Assembly (NCBI RefSeq): GCF_042242105.1
Contig: NC_092019.1
Location: forward strand, 6,910,328 to 6,974,327
Reading direction: 5' to 3'
Source of the DNA: Pempheris klunzingeri
Lineage: Eukaryota; Chordata; Actinopteri; Acropomatiformes; Pempheridae
Length of the DNA stretch: 64,000 bases
Of the stretch, positions 11,831 to 23,839 are shown piece by piece. The position numbers were made by a program, and so were the translations under genes. Position 1 is the first letter of the stretch; each line of letters opens with the position of its first letter. The notes below the pieces were generated by a model. That model worked only from the letters and a program-made list of their open reading frames with translations, was not told where the DNA came from and made no database searches.

Positions 11831-12617
11831 TGTTGTAATTATCACAAAATAATGTCTGACACTAAGGTGGCATTTAACCTGAACTGACAGACGGTTGTCA
11901 TCACTCCTCTGACCCCCATAATAATGTCACTCCCATCTGTCTGGGGATGCTGCCTGCCTGCCAAAGCCTCTCAGAGACTGACCCACTTTTAAAAAGGGAA
12001 AATGCACGTCATCGGTGTTCAGAAAGGGAACAAGCTATTTGGGTGAATAATTGTCCTGAAAGGTTTGAGTATCAAATACACTGATTTTACAGGACTAGTG
12101 AGTTCTTAGCTAGTTCAACTTAGAACTATTGCTGCCCACTCATTTTAATCTAGCATACACAGATTTAGTGGGGATTACAGCATCTGATGACTCATTAGTC
12201 TGATGCCTTATAAACTGAGAGGTCATGGTTATGCAATCTCAGATGCTGCACCATATGTCAGAGTGGAGAATGGAGATGGAATAGTCATGGCAAAGATGCC
12301 AAGTGTTAGTTCATCTAGACATAATCAGCTTCCTCTTTCATTTAGTATGGGTGTTATGCAATGACTAAAGAAAGCAATGGTAGTTTTTGCAGGTACGCAA
12401 ACATCTGCTCTGGCACTGACCCAGCTTTTGCTGGTACAGACAGCATTTTACAGCTTCTGAGAGATCCCAGTAAAGTGGATCTAATGCACTTTACACTGTC
12501 AGCTCCGCGACTCAAGGGACATCTGAAAATACAGGCCAGGAAAGCTTTTACATAAGATGAGCCGTCATCAGGACGCCGCTTGGTTGCACTTGGGTTTAGA
12601 CTTGATAATTTCCCCCT
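11831..12617. other. ebag9-sybu convergent spacer, remainder
   Basis: Unique-looking sequence after the dispersed repeat. A 64-codon open frame at 12361-12555 has no recognisable family feature. I see no RNA gene here. Confidence 0.4.
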
Positions 12618-13451
12618 TTTATTAATTTATATGAACATCTTGTGCGAATGCAGAAACTTGGGCTCTCCCAGTCTTGGCCAATATTTTTAACAAAAGTCAT
12701 ACATGAGCCAAACATCAACAATTATTCCCTGTCAGCAGTTTCCTCCCCCATAACAAATGGCCCAGATAAAAAAAAAAAAAGACATCAGTACAACAGGTGG
12801 CCAGAATTATCATGCTTTAATAATAAAGATACAAGGACATTTGATGTAAACCACCAGTATTGCACATAGCTCAGGCACATAACAAGTGTCAGTTGCTTTG
12901 AAGCGTCAACTTATTTCTATGAACAATACACAGGCTGTACTGAATAAAGCTCTACTCCCAGGGAGGAAAAAAAATATACTTCTTCACAAAACGATAACAG
13001 TGAACTCACATTAAAGCTTTGGCTGAAGGTTTAAGGTTTCTTTTTGAACAATAACTCAAACTCAAATTTCAGAACCCATCAAACAAACATTCATTCTTTC
13101 ACCTCTGAAAAATGTCATCGTAACATAAAGAACTTTCTTTTTAAAAACACAAGGACAACTAGGGACACCACAGGACAATGATATCACATAACCATCTACC
13201 CAGATGATCAGCTTATACATGTAAATGATAAATATATAAATAACCCCTGTTAAAAATAATCCCTTTTGCGTCACCATTTTGCCTCAATTCATGGTGACTG
13301 TACAGTGCAAAGTAACAGTGTTGGAACCAAAATAACTGCATGGATACCATCAAGTGTTGAACAAAAATGCAACAAATCGCACAAATACTCTCAGAAGATG
13401 CTTAAGTGCTTTTAGTTCAAGGTTAGGTGTGTGCATGCGGGATGGAAGCCT
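12618..13451 (-). other. sybu: sybu 3' untranslated region (probable)
   Basis: The stretch follows the sybu stop codon on the minus strand. An AATAAA signal on that strand (TTTATT at 12618-12623) is the first good poly(A) signal met and would give a 3' UTR of about 830 bases. The 3' end would then lie about 1.3 kb from the distal ebag9 signal. Confidence 0.45.
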
Positions 13452-16400
13452 TTACATATCCGGCCTGTGAGTGACATGACGAAGAGAGTGCAATCCCATG
13501 ATGCAACAGCCCCTGATAAGAGCAGCTATGTTGTACACCGGAGCGCTTCCGTCCACACCGTGCCGCGAGTACAGCCAGGCCACCGTGGGGAGCACAGGTG
13601 CTGCCACTGCGACCAGATCCACCAGGAAACTGTTGCTCCAGTAACGCTTGCCGACCACATCCAGTCCCGGTGACAGACAAGGCTCCTCATCACCGACACC
13701 AAAGTCCAGCTCCTCCATGAACCGGCGGCTCTCTCCAGGTTCTGAGCAACACATGCCGGAATCGGTGGAGGTGTCGGGGCTCGCTGGGGGAGCAGGACTG
13801 GGCATGCTGGGTGGGGGATGTGTCAAGTCGGGGAGAGTGGCAGTGGTGAAAGTGGAGGTGGGCAGGTTTGGGAGGCCCAGAAGACTACTGGAGGCGGACA
13901 GTGATGTGTCCCCCACTGTTGCCCCATGGAACTTCAGCAGCTGGAGGAGCAGAGCCTGCAGGTCTGGAGATATGGGCATTACGTCGGTCTGGATTCCTTT
14001 GTCCTCTGCGTTTTGCTGGGAAGGTGTGCTTGAGATGGTGACGGTGGAGGAAACTGTATTTGGAGGTGCAATAGGTTTATCAATCAACTGTCCCTCTGAC
14101 AGCGCAGACACCTCAGGCCCAGACTCCGTCTCTGCATTCAGCTTACCGCTAGAGTCCTGACTGAAGTCCACCGCAGTGGACATGAAGACTTGCTCCAAAA
14201 TGTCCGCTCTGTTAGCCATCTCATCGTCTACCAGCAGCCCGCTGTCCGCCATGGCCTCCGCCCCTTGTTCTCCCAGCTCCATCACTACCTCTTCCTCCCC
14301 CACCATCTTCTTCCCACCACCACCACCACCACCATCTGGGCTGTCACAGATGAAGTCCAAGGTGTTCTCGTCTTGGAGGTTGGTGCCACTCTGAGCGAGC
14401 TCCATGCTGTGCAGCAGGGACTCCAGCTTTCTGTTTTGGATGTTGATGTCGATGAAGTACTTCTGTATTCCCTTATCCTTCTCCATCAGGCTGCTCTTCA
14501 TCGTTTCCACCACCTGACGCAGCTGCTTGATTTCTTTGCGAGCCTCTTTGAGGGACAGCTGTGCCTCCACCCGGTGACACTCCTCCTCAATCCAGTCTTC
14601 CCTCATTCTGCCGAGCTGGGTCTTAAGCTCTTCGATCTCCGTCTCTCTAATCAAGAGGGAAGAAAATAGCCAAAGTTACTCACCAAGCACTCACATTTTG
14701 CAAAATATACTTATTTCCTTTCTTGTTGAGAGATGAGACCGATACCATTCTCATGTCAATATGCTAAAATTGAATGACGCTACAGCCAGCTGCCAATTAG
14801 CTGAGCTTCATGCAGGAAGCAGGGAAGGAGTGATGCTGCTTGGCCTCAGTGAGTGCAAGGACATTAGAGTTAAGACAAAGTGTTAGATATGAAACCATTT
14901 AATTTACAGCTAGTGAAACCCTTCTCAGCCAGCTAGCCATACTAGCTCCTTCAGTATGCTTACAACCTTTGTCAAAATATTTAGTAGGACTGTACCTGCA
15001 AAGCTCACAGTTATTCATTAAATCTGTACAAAAACTAAAAGACATGTTGTGGTTTTTGGCAGGCTAAACTTTGGACAGAGCTATGGAACTGTTATGCTAA
15101 GCTAACTGGCTGTAACTTTATATTTAACTGACAGATATGCGAGTGGTATCAATTGTATAATGTACAGTGTAATCTAATGCACGAAACAGAGCAGATGAAC
15201 TGGAAACAGCCTGAACAGTTTGTTTTCTTATCTTATATAATACAGTGGGTTCACACTTCAGAGGATATTTTCAGTTGAGCTGAGCTGAGCTGCTGCATGT
15301 AGGCATTACGTCACAACTCTAGTTTAACCCCCTTCCCCCCCATATAGAACCACTATCATCCTGCCTCAAAACCATTAAATCTCAACTAACCTGTCATGGA
15401 CTCTGTTGTCAGACTCCATCAGTTTGGTCTTCAGATGTCTGATGGTCACCTCCTTCTGCTGTAGAGGGGTAAGATACTGCTCAGGGTTGGGGGGTCTGAT
15501 GCCATGGTTGTCTCCACAGGAATGGTAGCGGCCCAGGTTTGCTCTTCTATTGGCCCGAGAGACAAATATGTTGGTTAAAAGGTCAAGTTTACCCCGTTAA
15601 AACCAACATTATCCATCAGTTCCCAACTAGACATTTTGAAGCAATTGCAGAAAACGAACCAATTTGATGCTTAAAAAGTAAAATCGCTCCCTGTAGACGG
15701 TAATTTGTCTAGCTGAGAGAGTGCTGTCAGGGCAGATGCTCCCTGAAGCCTGGAATTACTGTCTGACACAGGATTACTGGCATGTAGACTAGAGGCAAAA
15801 AACCTCTAAAAAAAAAAAAAACCTGGTTTATCTAAATGCAAGCAGTCGGCAAGAAAAGAAATCACCTTACTAGAATAAAACCTTAATCTAGAAGCTAATT
15901 GCATCAGCATCCAAATGCCCTTTGCATGTCCTATGATCAGTGTCTTATGCTCAAAGAGAACTGATAAAAGGATTTGGGTTTTTTTTTCTATAGAGGATGA
16001 GTGGGTGGATTTGGACAATATGCAAAGCAGCATGTAAGCCCCTCTCTTCCACTAACACAATATCCTAGCAACATGGGATACTTCAGGCTTTGATGGCAGC
16101 GCTCTGTATCGCCGCCTGAAATAGAAACAGCCCAGGAGAAGGTAGCATGCAAGAGGAAAAGATGTCACATGACACTTGAATGCCTTAAAGTGACAAGAGT
16201 GCATTGGAAGCTGCAAATATGAGTCTGCAGATTCTGCTGCTGCATTGATTCGAAAAAGGCAAAATGTTATCATTTCACTGCTGGGAGGATTTGATTTGAT
16301 TTTTTTTAAGTGAAATGTTATGCAGGGCTGAGCTGCCAAAAACTAAACCTAATTCATATCAAGCCTGGAGCACCATGTAAGAAATTCACGGTGGTCCCAA

Positions 16401-19400
16401 ACACTTTTGAGCTTCAGGCTATTCAGTTCATGCATCAATTCTGCCACTCTGAAATATTTATGACCTCGTTTCTTTCCTCCAAACCAAGGTGTGTTCACTC
16501 TAATCCAGTTACGAGTGGGCAGCAGTCAGTAGGGTCACTGTCTGGGTCCGTATTCAGACATTTGCTATATCAAATCCTCATTAATCCCAACCACAGCCGA
16601 ATCATGACCGATATAATCCCAGCTGGCTGCAAGAGAGGAAATAAAATAGAAGCCTGAGCTTAATCCAGCCACCCACTCAGTTATAGTTATGCTGCACACT
16701 GCCTGCGCCACAGTCCAAATCTAACCTCAGGGGTTGGTTTTGTAATGAATCCAGGTGGAGACATATGGAAAGGTTAGATGTGACCAGGAGGTCACACAAC
16801 TGATCAACTTTCTCTCTCCCTCTCCATTTTCAAACCTTTGTTCTGGGCTTATTAATAATGCATGACATGAAAGCCATGTTTGGTACCTGGAGGTGGGGCT
16901 GGAGTTGCAGCTGCTGCTGTTGGTTGAAGAGGCGGCTCTGGGAGGAGTCCTGTAGGGAGCGTAGAGCTCTGCATCTCGGTTGGCTGTAGGTATACCGGCT
17001 GGTTTGAACACTGGGAGTGGTCTGATGTGGGTGCCTCGACTTGATATAAGAAAAAATTTTAAAAAAAGATATACAATATGAATGGAAACGGTCCTAATCT
17101 GTGTAGTGACGAGAACATACTGATGATGCATCATATATATGAAGCCCACACCTGCGAGAAGGAGCCTTCTTTCCAGCTGAACTAAAATTGAGGCTCTCTC
17201 TGGTCTTCAGGCTGCCTGTGCTGCTGGAGGAGCTGAAGTCTGCCTCACTACCTGCAGGGAGGAGCATCACTGGATTAGTATTCTAGCAGGCTCAAAGGCT
17301 AGACTAGAAAAAGGGCCATAGAACACAATCTTTCAATGAAAAATGAGTTTCATAAGAAATAACACTCTTACTCAAATCAACACACTCAGGGATACTACTG
17401 CTGCAACAGCCTCACTTGGTCTGGTATGACCAGAAAAAGTTTTAGTCTCACTTTATGCACAAGCCTTACAAATTAAGCATAACGTGAATACAATTATAAT
17501 ATCTTATGTTGTCATGGAAACACATTGGGCATTTGCATCCAGTTTTCCTTTCATGTCAGTTCATCTCAACATCTCCCTTCAATACGCACCTTCTAGCAGC
17601 CCCATCTTATCCTGTAAGGATCAAGTGCAGAATCGAGCAGCACCATTATGTTACGGTTTACCAACCAGAAAGCACAGCCTCAGACAGACACTGTCATACA
17701 ACAGCTTCTCAATGGGACACTCCCCATAAACCATACTCTTAGTTAGACAAATGCCAGTAACACTCCAGAATTAGCCAATGACATCCAGTCATTCGTCTGC
17801 TCACTGTACACTTTATATAAAACACTGTGTATAAAAGACCTCAGCATGACACTGAAGTCTAGAACATTCAATTCAATTCAATTCAATTCAATTTTATTTG
17901 TATAGCCCAATATCACAACAGAGTGTCTCATAGTGCTTTACAAAGTTCACTGAAATAAACAAGTGTAAGCGAACAGAACATAATCAAATCAATTGCTTCA
18001 GCAGAGAAAAACTGGCCTCTACATGTTGTGTTAAAATGAAGTCAGTGCCATACCTGAGTAGCATCTCTTGCCATCAAACAAAACCATATTAATGTGTCCA
18101 GTGACGACTGTGTCAAATAAAATACTTCAAAACTATGTGATCCTCCACCACTTGGTGAGTCAACTGAGAGTCTGTGCACACTCAATCAGTGTAGTAACCT
18201 CCAGCTAATCAGCCTAATTGGCTAAGCTCCCGAACCTTATCCCCAACCAATCAGCTGTCTGCCTCATTCTGACACATGATCAAGCAGTTTTTTTTTCTCC
18301 TTCCTTACATGAATAGAGAGGATGTTTAGTTTTGGGACACAGACTGGAGTGCAGGGTTTCTAAAATATGCGTTCAGAGAGCTCAGATGGCAAATCACTCC
18401 AGTTATTATTCTCCTTTTGGGCAAGCAGCTGTTTCCCCCAGCTAGTGTTTGTCCAAGTCAACATACCAGAGAATCTGCTAGCTGCTGACATGTGACAAAT
18501 ACAGGTTTTGTACTTTGGTCTTTGAGGAACCACTGGCATGCAGTAGTAGATACATTCAGTGTGCTGTGTATAAGGCTGTGCATGTAAAAAAAAAAAAAAA
18601 AATAATGTTCATACAGTATAGGATCACATCATAATAGTGCAACATTTCCAATGTTGTTGATCCTCAGGCTGATTTAACTTAAACAAACAATCTTTTTTAT
18701 CCTCTCATCTTTATCTCTGTATTCTTCTTTACCTCTGGCTTTCATGGCCGACCTCAGCTCCCTCTTGTGCCTCTGCGCGCTCCGTGGTTCGCCGCTCCAC
18801 TCGGCCATCACCCTCACCCTCTTCACTTTGGCTTTGCGCTCGGGGAGTATCGGCGAGCTGTGGGCACTCTGCTCTGAGCCTGACGGGGTTTTGGAGGGGG
18901 ACACAGACTGACTAGTGGGGCAGCCGGTGTCATCTATTGTAAACAGGCAGTAAACAGACAGTAATAGCCAAGAACAGGCAGCGCGGGGCAGGCAGCGAAC
19001 ACAAGCAGGCAATCAGAGCTCAAGGTTCAGCCTGAGTGTTATCTGACAGATACCACCACAGCTTCCATAATGGTTTAACACTTTCATGAAGTAGTTTACA
19101 CAGTGTACTCACACAGGCACACTTACTGTACACACACATACAGGCATTCTGGGAGCTGTAGTCTCTTATTTGCTGTATATTAAGGAGACCAATTTAGGTA
19201 AAAATGAAATAAACGTTTCACACGTCTTCTTTTCTTATAAGAAGGGAAAAGATCTGCCATTATTTATGATCATGAAGAATTTTCAAGAATAAAGTGACGT
19301 TTTTCGTGATTCTAAAGCAGTGACTGGTCATTCAATCTGCTTTCAAAATTTTCACACTTGTTCGAAAAGGCTCTTGAAACAAGTTTATTTCTGTTGCAAA

Positions 19401-20021
19401 AGGAATTTTAAAAAATTAAGATTTATTTCATTTATTTTAAGAAATAAACACAACAGGAGAATCATTTAATATGACAAAAATCAGCCCCACTTTTACCACT
19501 ATTTTAACTTAGTATTTTACCTTTACCCAACCAGCCAAGAGCATTGTGACACAAACTTGCCCATCTGAGGCCTTTTTCAGGAGCTGTTGTCAGACTGGAG
19601 CCGAACTTCTTACCAGAGCAAAAGCTGTTGGTGCTGATGGTCCTCTTGGAGTGATCTGAGCTGACGTCACACTCCTTCCCTTCCTCCTCTGAAAAAGGTG
19701 AATCAGACAGAGGCGAGCCTTTGTCCTTTGGTCTGAAGGGATGGAGGACCAAACGCGGGATGCGGCTGCGGGGGCTTCCTTTCTCCGGTGACTTCTTTTC
19801 CTATTCAGAAAGACCCATCTGTCAGACCACCTTAACACAGCGTACCTTCTTTTTCAGGATGACAATGTTTTTAACTTTATATAGAGACTGAATTTTGTTA
19901 ATATTTTGGATTGTTTAGCATATAAAAGCCACTTCTATTTGGAAAAGGGTCATTCAACATACAGGAATCTATCACCAGTAGCAATCACAGGACCCACCTC
20001 ATATTCTTGGAACGGTCCCAT
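13452..20021 (-). CDS. sybu: Syntabulin (syntaxin-binding kinesin adaptor), complete
   Basis: Syntabulin links syntaxin-1-bearing vesicles and mitochondria to kinesin-1 for axonal transport; in fish early embryos the family also acts in microtubule-dependent vegetal cargo transport. Minus-strand coding exons are 20021-19998, 19800-19614, 18933-18733, 17251-17152, 17039-16887, 15546-15391 and 14646-13452. They total exactly 2,016 nt, giving 671 residues against about 663 in human. The start MGPFQEYE resembles human MGPLRESK. SRIPRLVLHPF, SPFSEEEG, TISTNSFCS then DDTGCPTSQSVSPSKTPS, GSEADFSSSSSTGS and IRPPNPEQYLTPLQQKEVT are family blocks. The coiled coil at about 245 to 345 contains MREDWIEEECHRVEAQL and GIQKYFIDINIQN. 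Near the C terminus SFLVDLVAVAAPVLPTVAWL (about 613 to 632) is the membrane anchor, followed by PVYNIAALIRGCC. It is tail to tail with ebag9. Confidence 0.96.
17866..17960. repeat. (ATTCA)n microsatellite fused to dispersed teleost repeat
   Basis: About six ATTCA units run into ATTTTATTTGTATAGCCCAA and TATCACAACAGAG...TAGTGCTTTACA. That combination is a common short interspersed fish sequence whose tail is the pentamer array. It sits in a sybu intron. The class of element is not certain. Confidence 0.65.
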
Positions 20022-20031
20022 TGTGCTTCAC
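20022..20031 (-). other. sybu: sybu 5' UTR piece of the start exon
   Basis: On the minus strand a CTGTAG acceptor precedes GTGAAGCACAATG, so the ATG exon has about ten untranslated bases and at least one noncoding exon must lie upstream. A GC-richer segment near 23,830 to 24,110 with a CCAAT motif on the minus strand is a possible first exon and promoter, but I cannot prove it. Confidence 0.5.
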
Positions 20032-20193
20032 CTACAGTTTTCCCCTGATGAATGAAAAAGGGGAGAAAAATCAGTTGAGTCATTTTTTTCTGTGGACTGT
20101 ATATGTGGCAGCATTTTGACGTGGCGCTCAAGTCTTTAGTAAACAAGGGCCCTCTGTCTGAACTCTGTTACGCCACTAAATCCCACCCACCAC

Positions 20194-20228
20194 CACACAC
20201 ACACATACACACACACACACACACACAT
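20194..20228. repeat. (CA)n microsatellite
   Basis: A CA dinucleotide run with one T interruption, upstream of the sybu start exon. Open frames through it are repeat artefacts. Confidence 0.95.
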
Positions 20229-20384
20229 CCTGCCTGGCACAGATGGCTCAAGAAGCCTAGAGCCAGCCATGACCAGCACACACTGAATGCATGACCTTAT
20301 GAAACAAATTCTACACGTCACCTCTAAAAATAGACAAATAAGTGCCCTTTTAAATCATCAAACAGAGACACAGAATGTCACTTA

Positions 20385-20705
20385 ATAAGTCGAAACTTTG
20401 ACCTGCTGGTGGCGCTGAAGTAAAGTCAGATGATCACTAAGCCGTTAGAATTTATCCTCAAAGATCCTTGAATACTTTGACCAAATTTGATGGCAATCCT
20501 CTTGCTAAATGTTGAGATATTTTATTCTAAATCCCAAATGCCAACCTCATGGTGGCAGATCACTAAAATCTTTAGGATTCATCCTCTGGGGACCATGAAT
20601 ATCTGTGGAAAATTTTGCGAAAATCTATCAAAAGATTTTAAATCTGGACCAAAGTGGTTGGCTGACCAACAGACTTACATTACCATAGAGCCATGCTGCT
20701 ATCAT
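20385..20705 (-). repeat. teleost interspersed repeat, opposite orientation to the 11.4-kb copy
   Basis: It is recognised from GGTGGCGCTGAAGTAAAGTC, AGGATTCATCCTCTGGGGAC, CATGAATATCTGTGG, CTGGACCAAAGTGGTTGGCT and the end TAGAGCCATGCTGCT. These are hallmark strings of the same large family as the copy at 11,435, here reversed. Non-coding. Confidence 0.75.
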
Positions 20706-23700
20706 GTCTGAGAACGATAAAAGAGATAAAACAAACGAAAAAATATGAAAGAAATAGATTTAAAATAACACCTGCATGTGATTTCAATCCAGATACAACT
20801 CTAAAGATGAAAGATTGGTGTTACGAGTATTGCTCTTTTCATATAACGGCTCTTCATCAAAGTCACCCCAGATGAAGATGATCAGATGAAGCAGAGTCGT
20901 AGATGAAAGGTGTCCCACTTCAGTGTATCACTCTGCTAAGCAAAACTAGACTAACTCTCCTTATCAGCTTTCTCTGCCAAAACTGTGAGACTGCCTGCCA
21001 AAAGCTACAAAGTGCTTCTATCATTGAGACATAATGGATGATGTAGTGATACGATGCACTATCCTCTTGAAAAAAGTAGAGCCCGAAATAGAAATTAACT
21101 CCAGTCTAGGGATGAACTTTTTATTTTCGACATGCACATTTAAACAAGGAAGAAACATCTTTTATTGATGCTTTAAAGCTAAATAATGCAGATTTTCTTT
21201 CATGCTTGAATAAACTTTATACAATCACTTCACTTTTCCTCTCGCCTGTTGATTTCCTCTCAGAGTCGTTGCCTAAGGGGGTCAGTTGCATAAGCGCATA
21301 CGTGTTTTTTCTTTTTTCTTTTCTGCATTGGGCATGACGTAAGTGACCCCAAGGCCTGCGTGCTGTTGTTGCATCAGTGAGTCTGAACCTGTCCTCCCTT
21401 GCTTCATCCAGATGGTACCGCCAGTCATGCCACTTTCTATATACGACCAGCCCAGGCAAAAAATGTGCAAAATCCTCTTTCTTCAAACCACTGAGTCCCA
21501 AAGAGGATTGCAAATATAGAGCAGAGTGTAGTGGGAATCAAACTCCACCTCCTTTTATCAGACTCAAAAATAGACTTGCGTTCTGGGTGGCCTTTACCAC
21601 CTTCCCTGCAGCCTCGCTTTTACTTTCAGGCATCCACAGCATTAGCATACTGTGGCAATGCACAGGCTGCCTGGCACACTGGCACACCAGAATCTGATTA
21701 TAGGCACCAAGCAGGGGCAGAGCAACCAGAGCCGTGCCCTAGCAACAGTCTTAGCAACCGAGGGAAAAATGCTGCACCACCGACTCCAGCTAGATGGGAC
21801 CAATTATGTTTAAATCCGCACAAAGTGTAGCCTACTGCTGCTCATCCTGTCCTTCACTGAGAAAAATTCTCAAGTGTGCCGAGGTGGTGTGATTCTGTTC
21901 ACCATTCAGCTGCACAGTGTTTTTCTCAGGTTGAATGAACACTTTGTCCTTGAGCTTGTGTCAGCTTAACCATCTACTACTGACTTACATTTAGTCATGT
22001 ACATGTTTGTAGGATAAAATGAATGAATGAATTTTGGACCTTATATGGATGTTTGTTTTTTTTTCTTGCGAAGAGTTTAATAGATCAAATCTTTTAAATC
22101 TAGAACAAAGAAAACCGTAAGATAATAGGTTTATAAGGCCAGAACATGAAGAATTAAGAGTCAGGGATCAGCTACATGTTAGCATCCTGGAGACAAATGA
22201 TTTGAGCAGTGTCTCATATGTTTTGCTCCAGTGCAATGCTATCTTCCTTTGCCAATTATGACTTAGTTGTAACCTGTAACCTTCAGCTTGTAACCAGAAA
22301 ACCTGAAACCCTGTGAGGTGTTTGGATACAGATGCATGCACATTCGCTGCTCTGCTCTGTGTAGTTACTGTAATGTTACATTGTGCCTGTTCGCACTTGT
22401 CCCTGACCTGAACTAGCTCCTGCAAAGTAAGAGCATGCATTTGGTCATTCACCCAAACCTACTGCTTGACTCCAGAAAATGTTGATTGCCTACCTACTGA
22501 GCAACAAGCTAAGCATTATCTAAGTTGCAAACACAGGATTTTCAGCTCTCTTAAGCGTGACCAACAGCCAACCTCGCTGCATAAGCAACACCCAGTCGCC
22601 CCAGAAACCCGTCTAAACATACGACTTCTGTGAAAGCTGTCAGTAGGATGCTGAGACACTGAGTACGTGACTGGTAAACAAGTCATTAAGCTTCCGCTGA
22701 AGCTGTTTCCCTCATCCAGATGGTTTCCTTTTAAAACAGCATGGAGTGGGCGTGAATAATAAATTCCCTTAATCCCTCCCAGTCTATGTGCATTCCCATG
22801 TTGATCATGCACATGGACTAATGTGAAACTGCTTACTCCCATTTAATGTTAACCCATCATGATGCACTCAGGCTATTTGTTCTATTGACGTCACGTATGA
22901 TTGTTAATGAGGCGTTCGGTTGTGTTATTTCATTGATGACACTTATTCTGAGCTCCTCAACCCTTATACAAAGTGCATCATCACTGCATGATGTCATTCC
23001 TGGGAAATCATTGTGACATCCTTCCGGGAAGCGTAAAGCATACTGAAACCAACATCAACATCCATCAGATGGTTTTCTAGTAGTACAGAAGTTTATATTA
23101 AGCTTGTACTATAGAGAAAAACACAATGATAACCCCTAACAGAATTACCCTCTGTGTTACAGCACCATATGTTTCCACATGGGATGTTTATAGTGCTGAA
23201 ATTCTTAAAAAATATCCAAAACTAAATAGAACATTTTTGATAATATGAACCATGAAACAGACCAACAGCTCCGACCAAGGAACCTCCCATGTGTTGACAT
23301 GCCTCCTTTTGTTTTCCACATTTCACTTTAAACCCAATTACACTGTTTCTGAAGGCCTATTAGATTTCCATGTACCGATATCCCCTGACAGTGACAGCAT
23401 CTTCTCCCACATTGCCTTTTAAATGGCTTGTTTTCTATTCCATCATGTTCATCATCACTCAGATTTTGTTTTGTTCCATATGGCGCCCCCGTCAGCTGCT
23501 GGGGATGTTTTTCTCAGATGCCTCTGGATTAAAGACACGCCAAGTACCGTTTAGGGTGTAACCAGTGGTGATGTAAACACCCAACTTCAAACCTAACGTG
23601 TCCACATTTCCCCCCAAAACATTTTCATACTGTGTGCGAACATTTTGGATGATGTGACAAAAGACTCGCTCCTGAACTTGTAAACAGCTCCTCCACAGCC

Positions 23701-23816
23701 CACCTGCTCCCATCCTGTCCGTAGTTTCATTTTGTTTTTTAGCCGGATGATAATGATGGATTGGATTGGAATATTTTTTTTTTTTTTGGTGGAAAGACAA
23801 TAAAAGAAATGCTTGC
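20706..23816. other. sybu-gdf6a spacer, proximal part
   Basis: No convincing exon. Several 60 to 108 codon open frames at 21.2 to 22.8 kb have no family features. A palindromic TGACGTCA cAMP-response-type site is at 22886-22893, inside a non-repetitive, AT-containing block (about 22,850 to 23,060) that could be regulatory. Confidence 0.4.
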
Positions 23817-23839
23817 CTGTCTGTCTGTCTGTCTGTCTG
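23817..23839. repeat. (CTGT)n tetranucleotide repeat
   Basis: About six CTGT units, producing QTDR-type artefact peptides in the opposite frames. Confidence 0.9.

Noticed and set aside
13648..14669. Plus-strand open frames of 72 to 170 codons opposite the last sybu exon
   Set aside because: They are antisense shadows of the GC-rich sybu coding exon, whose minus-strand frame matches syntabulin.
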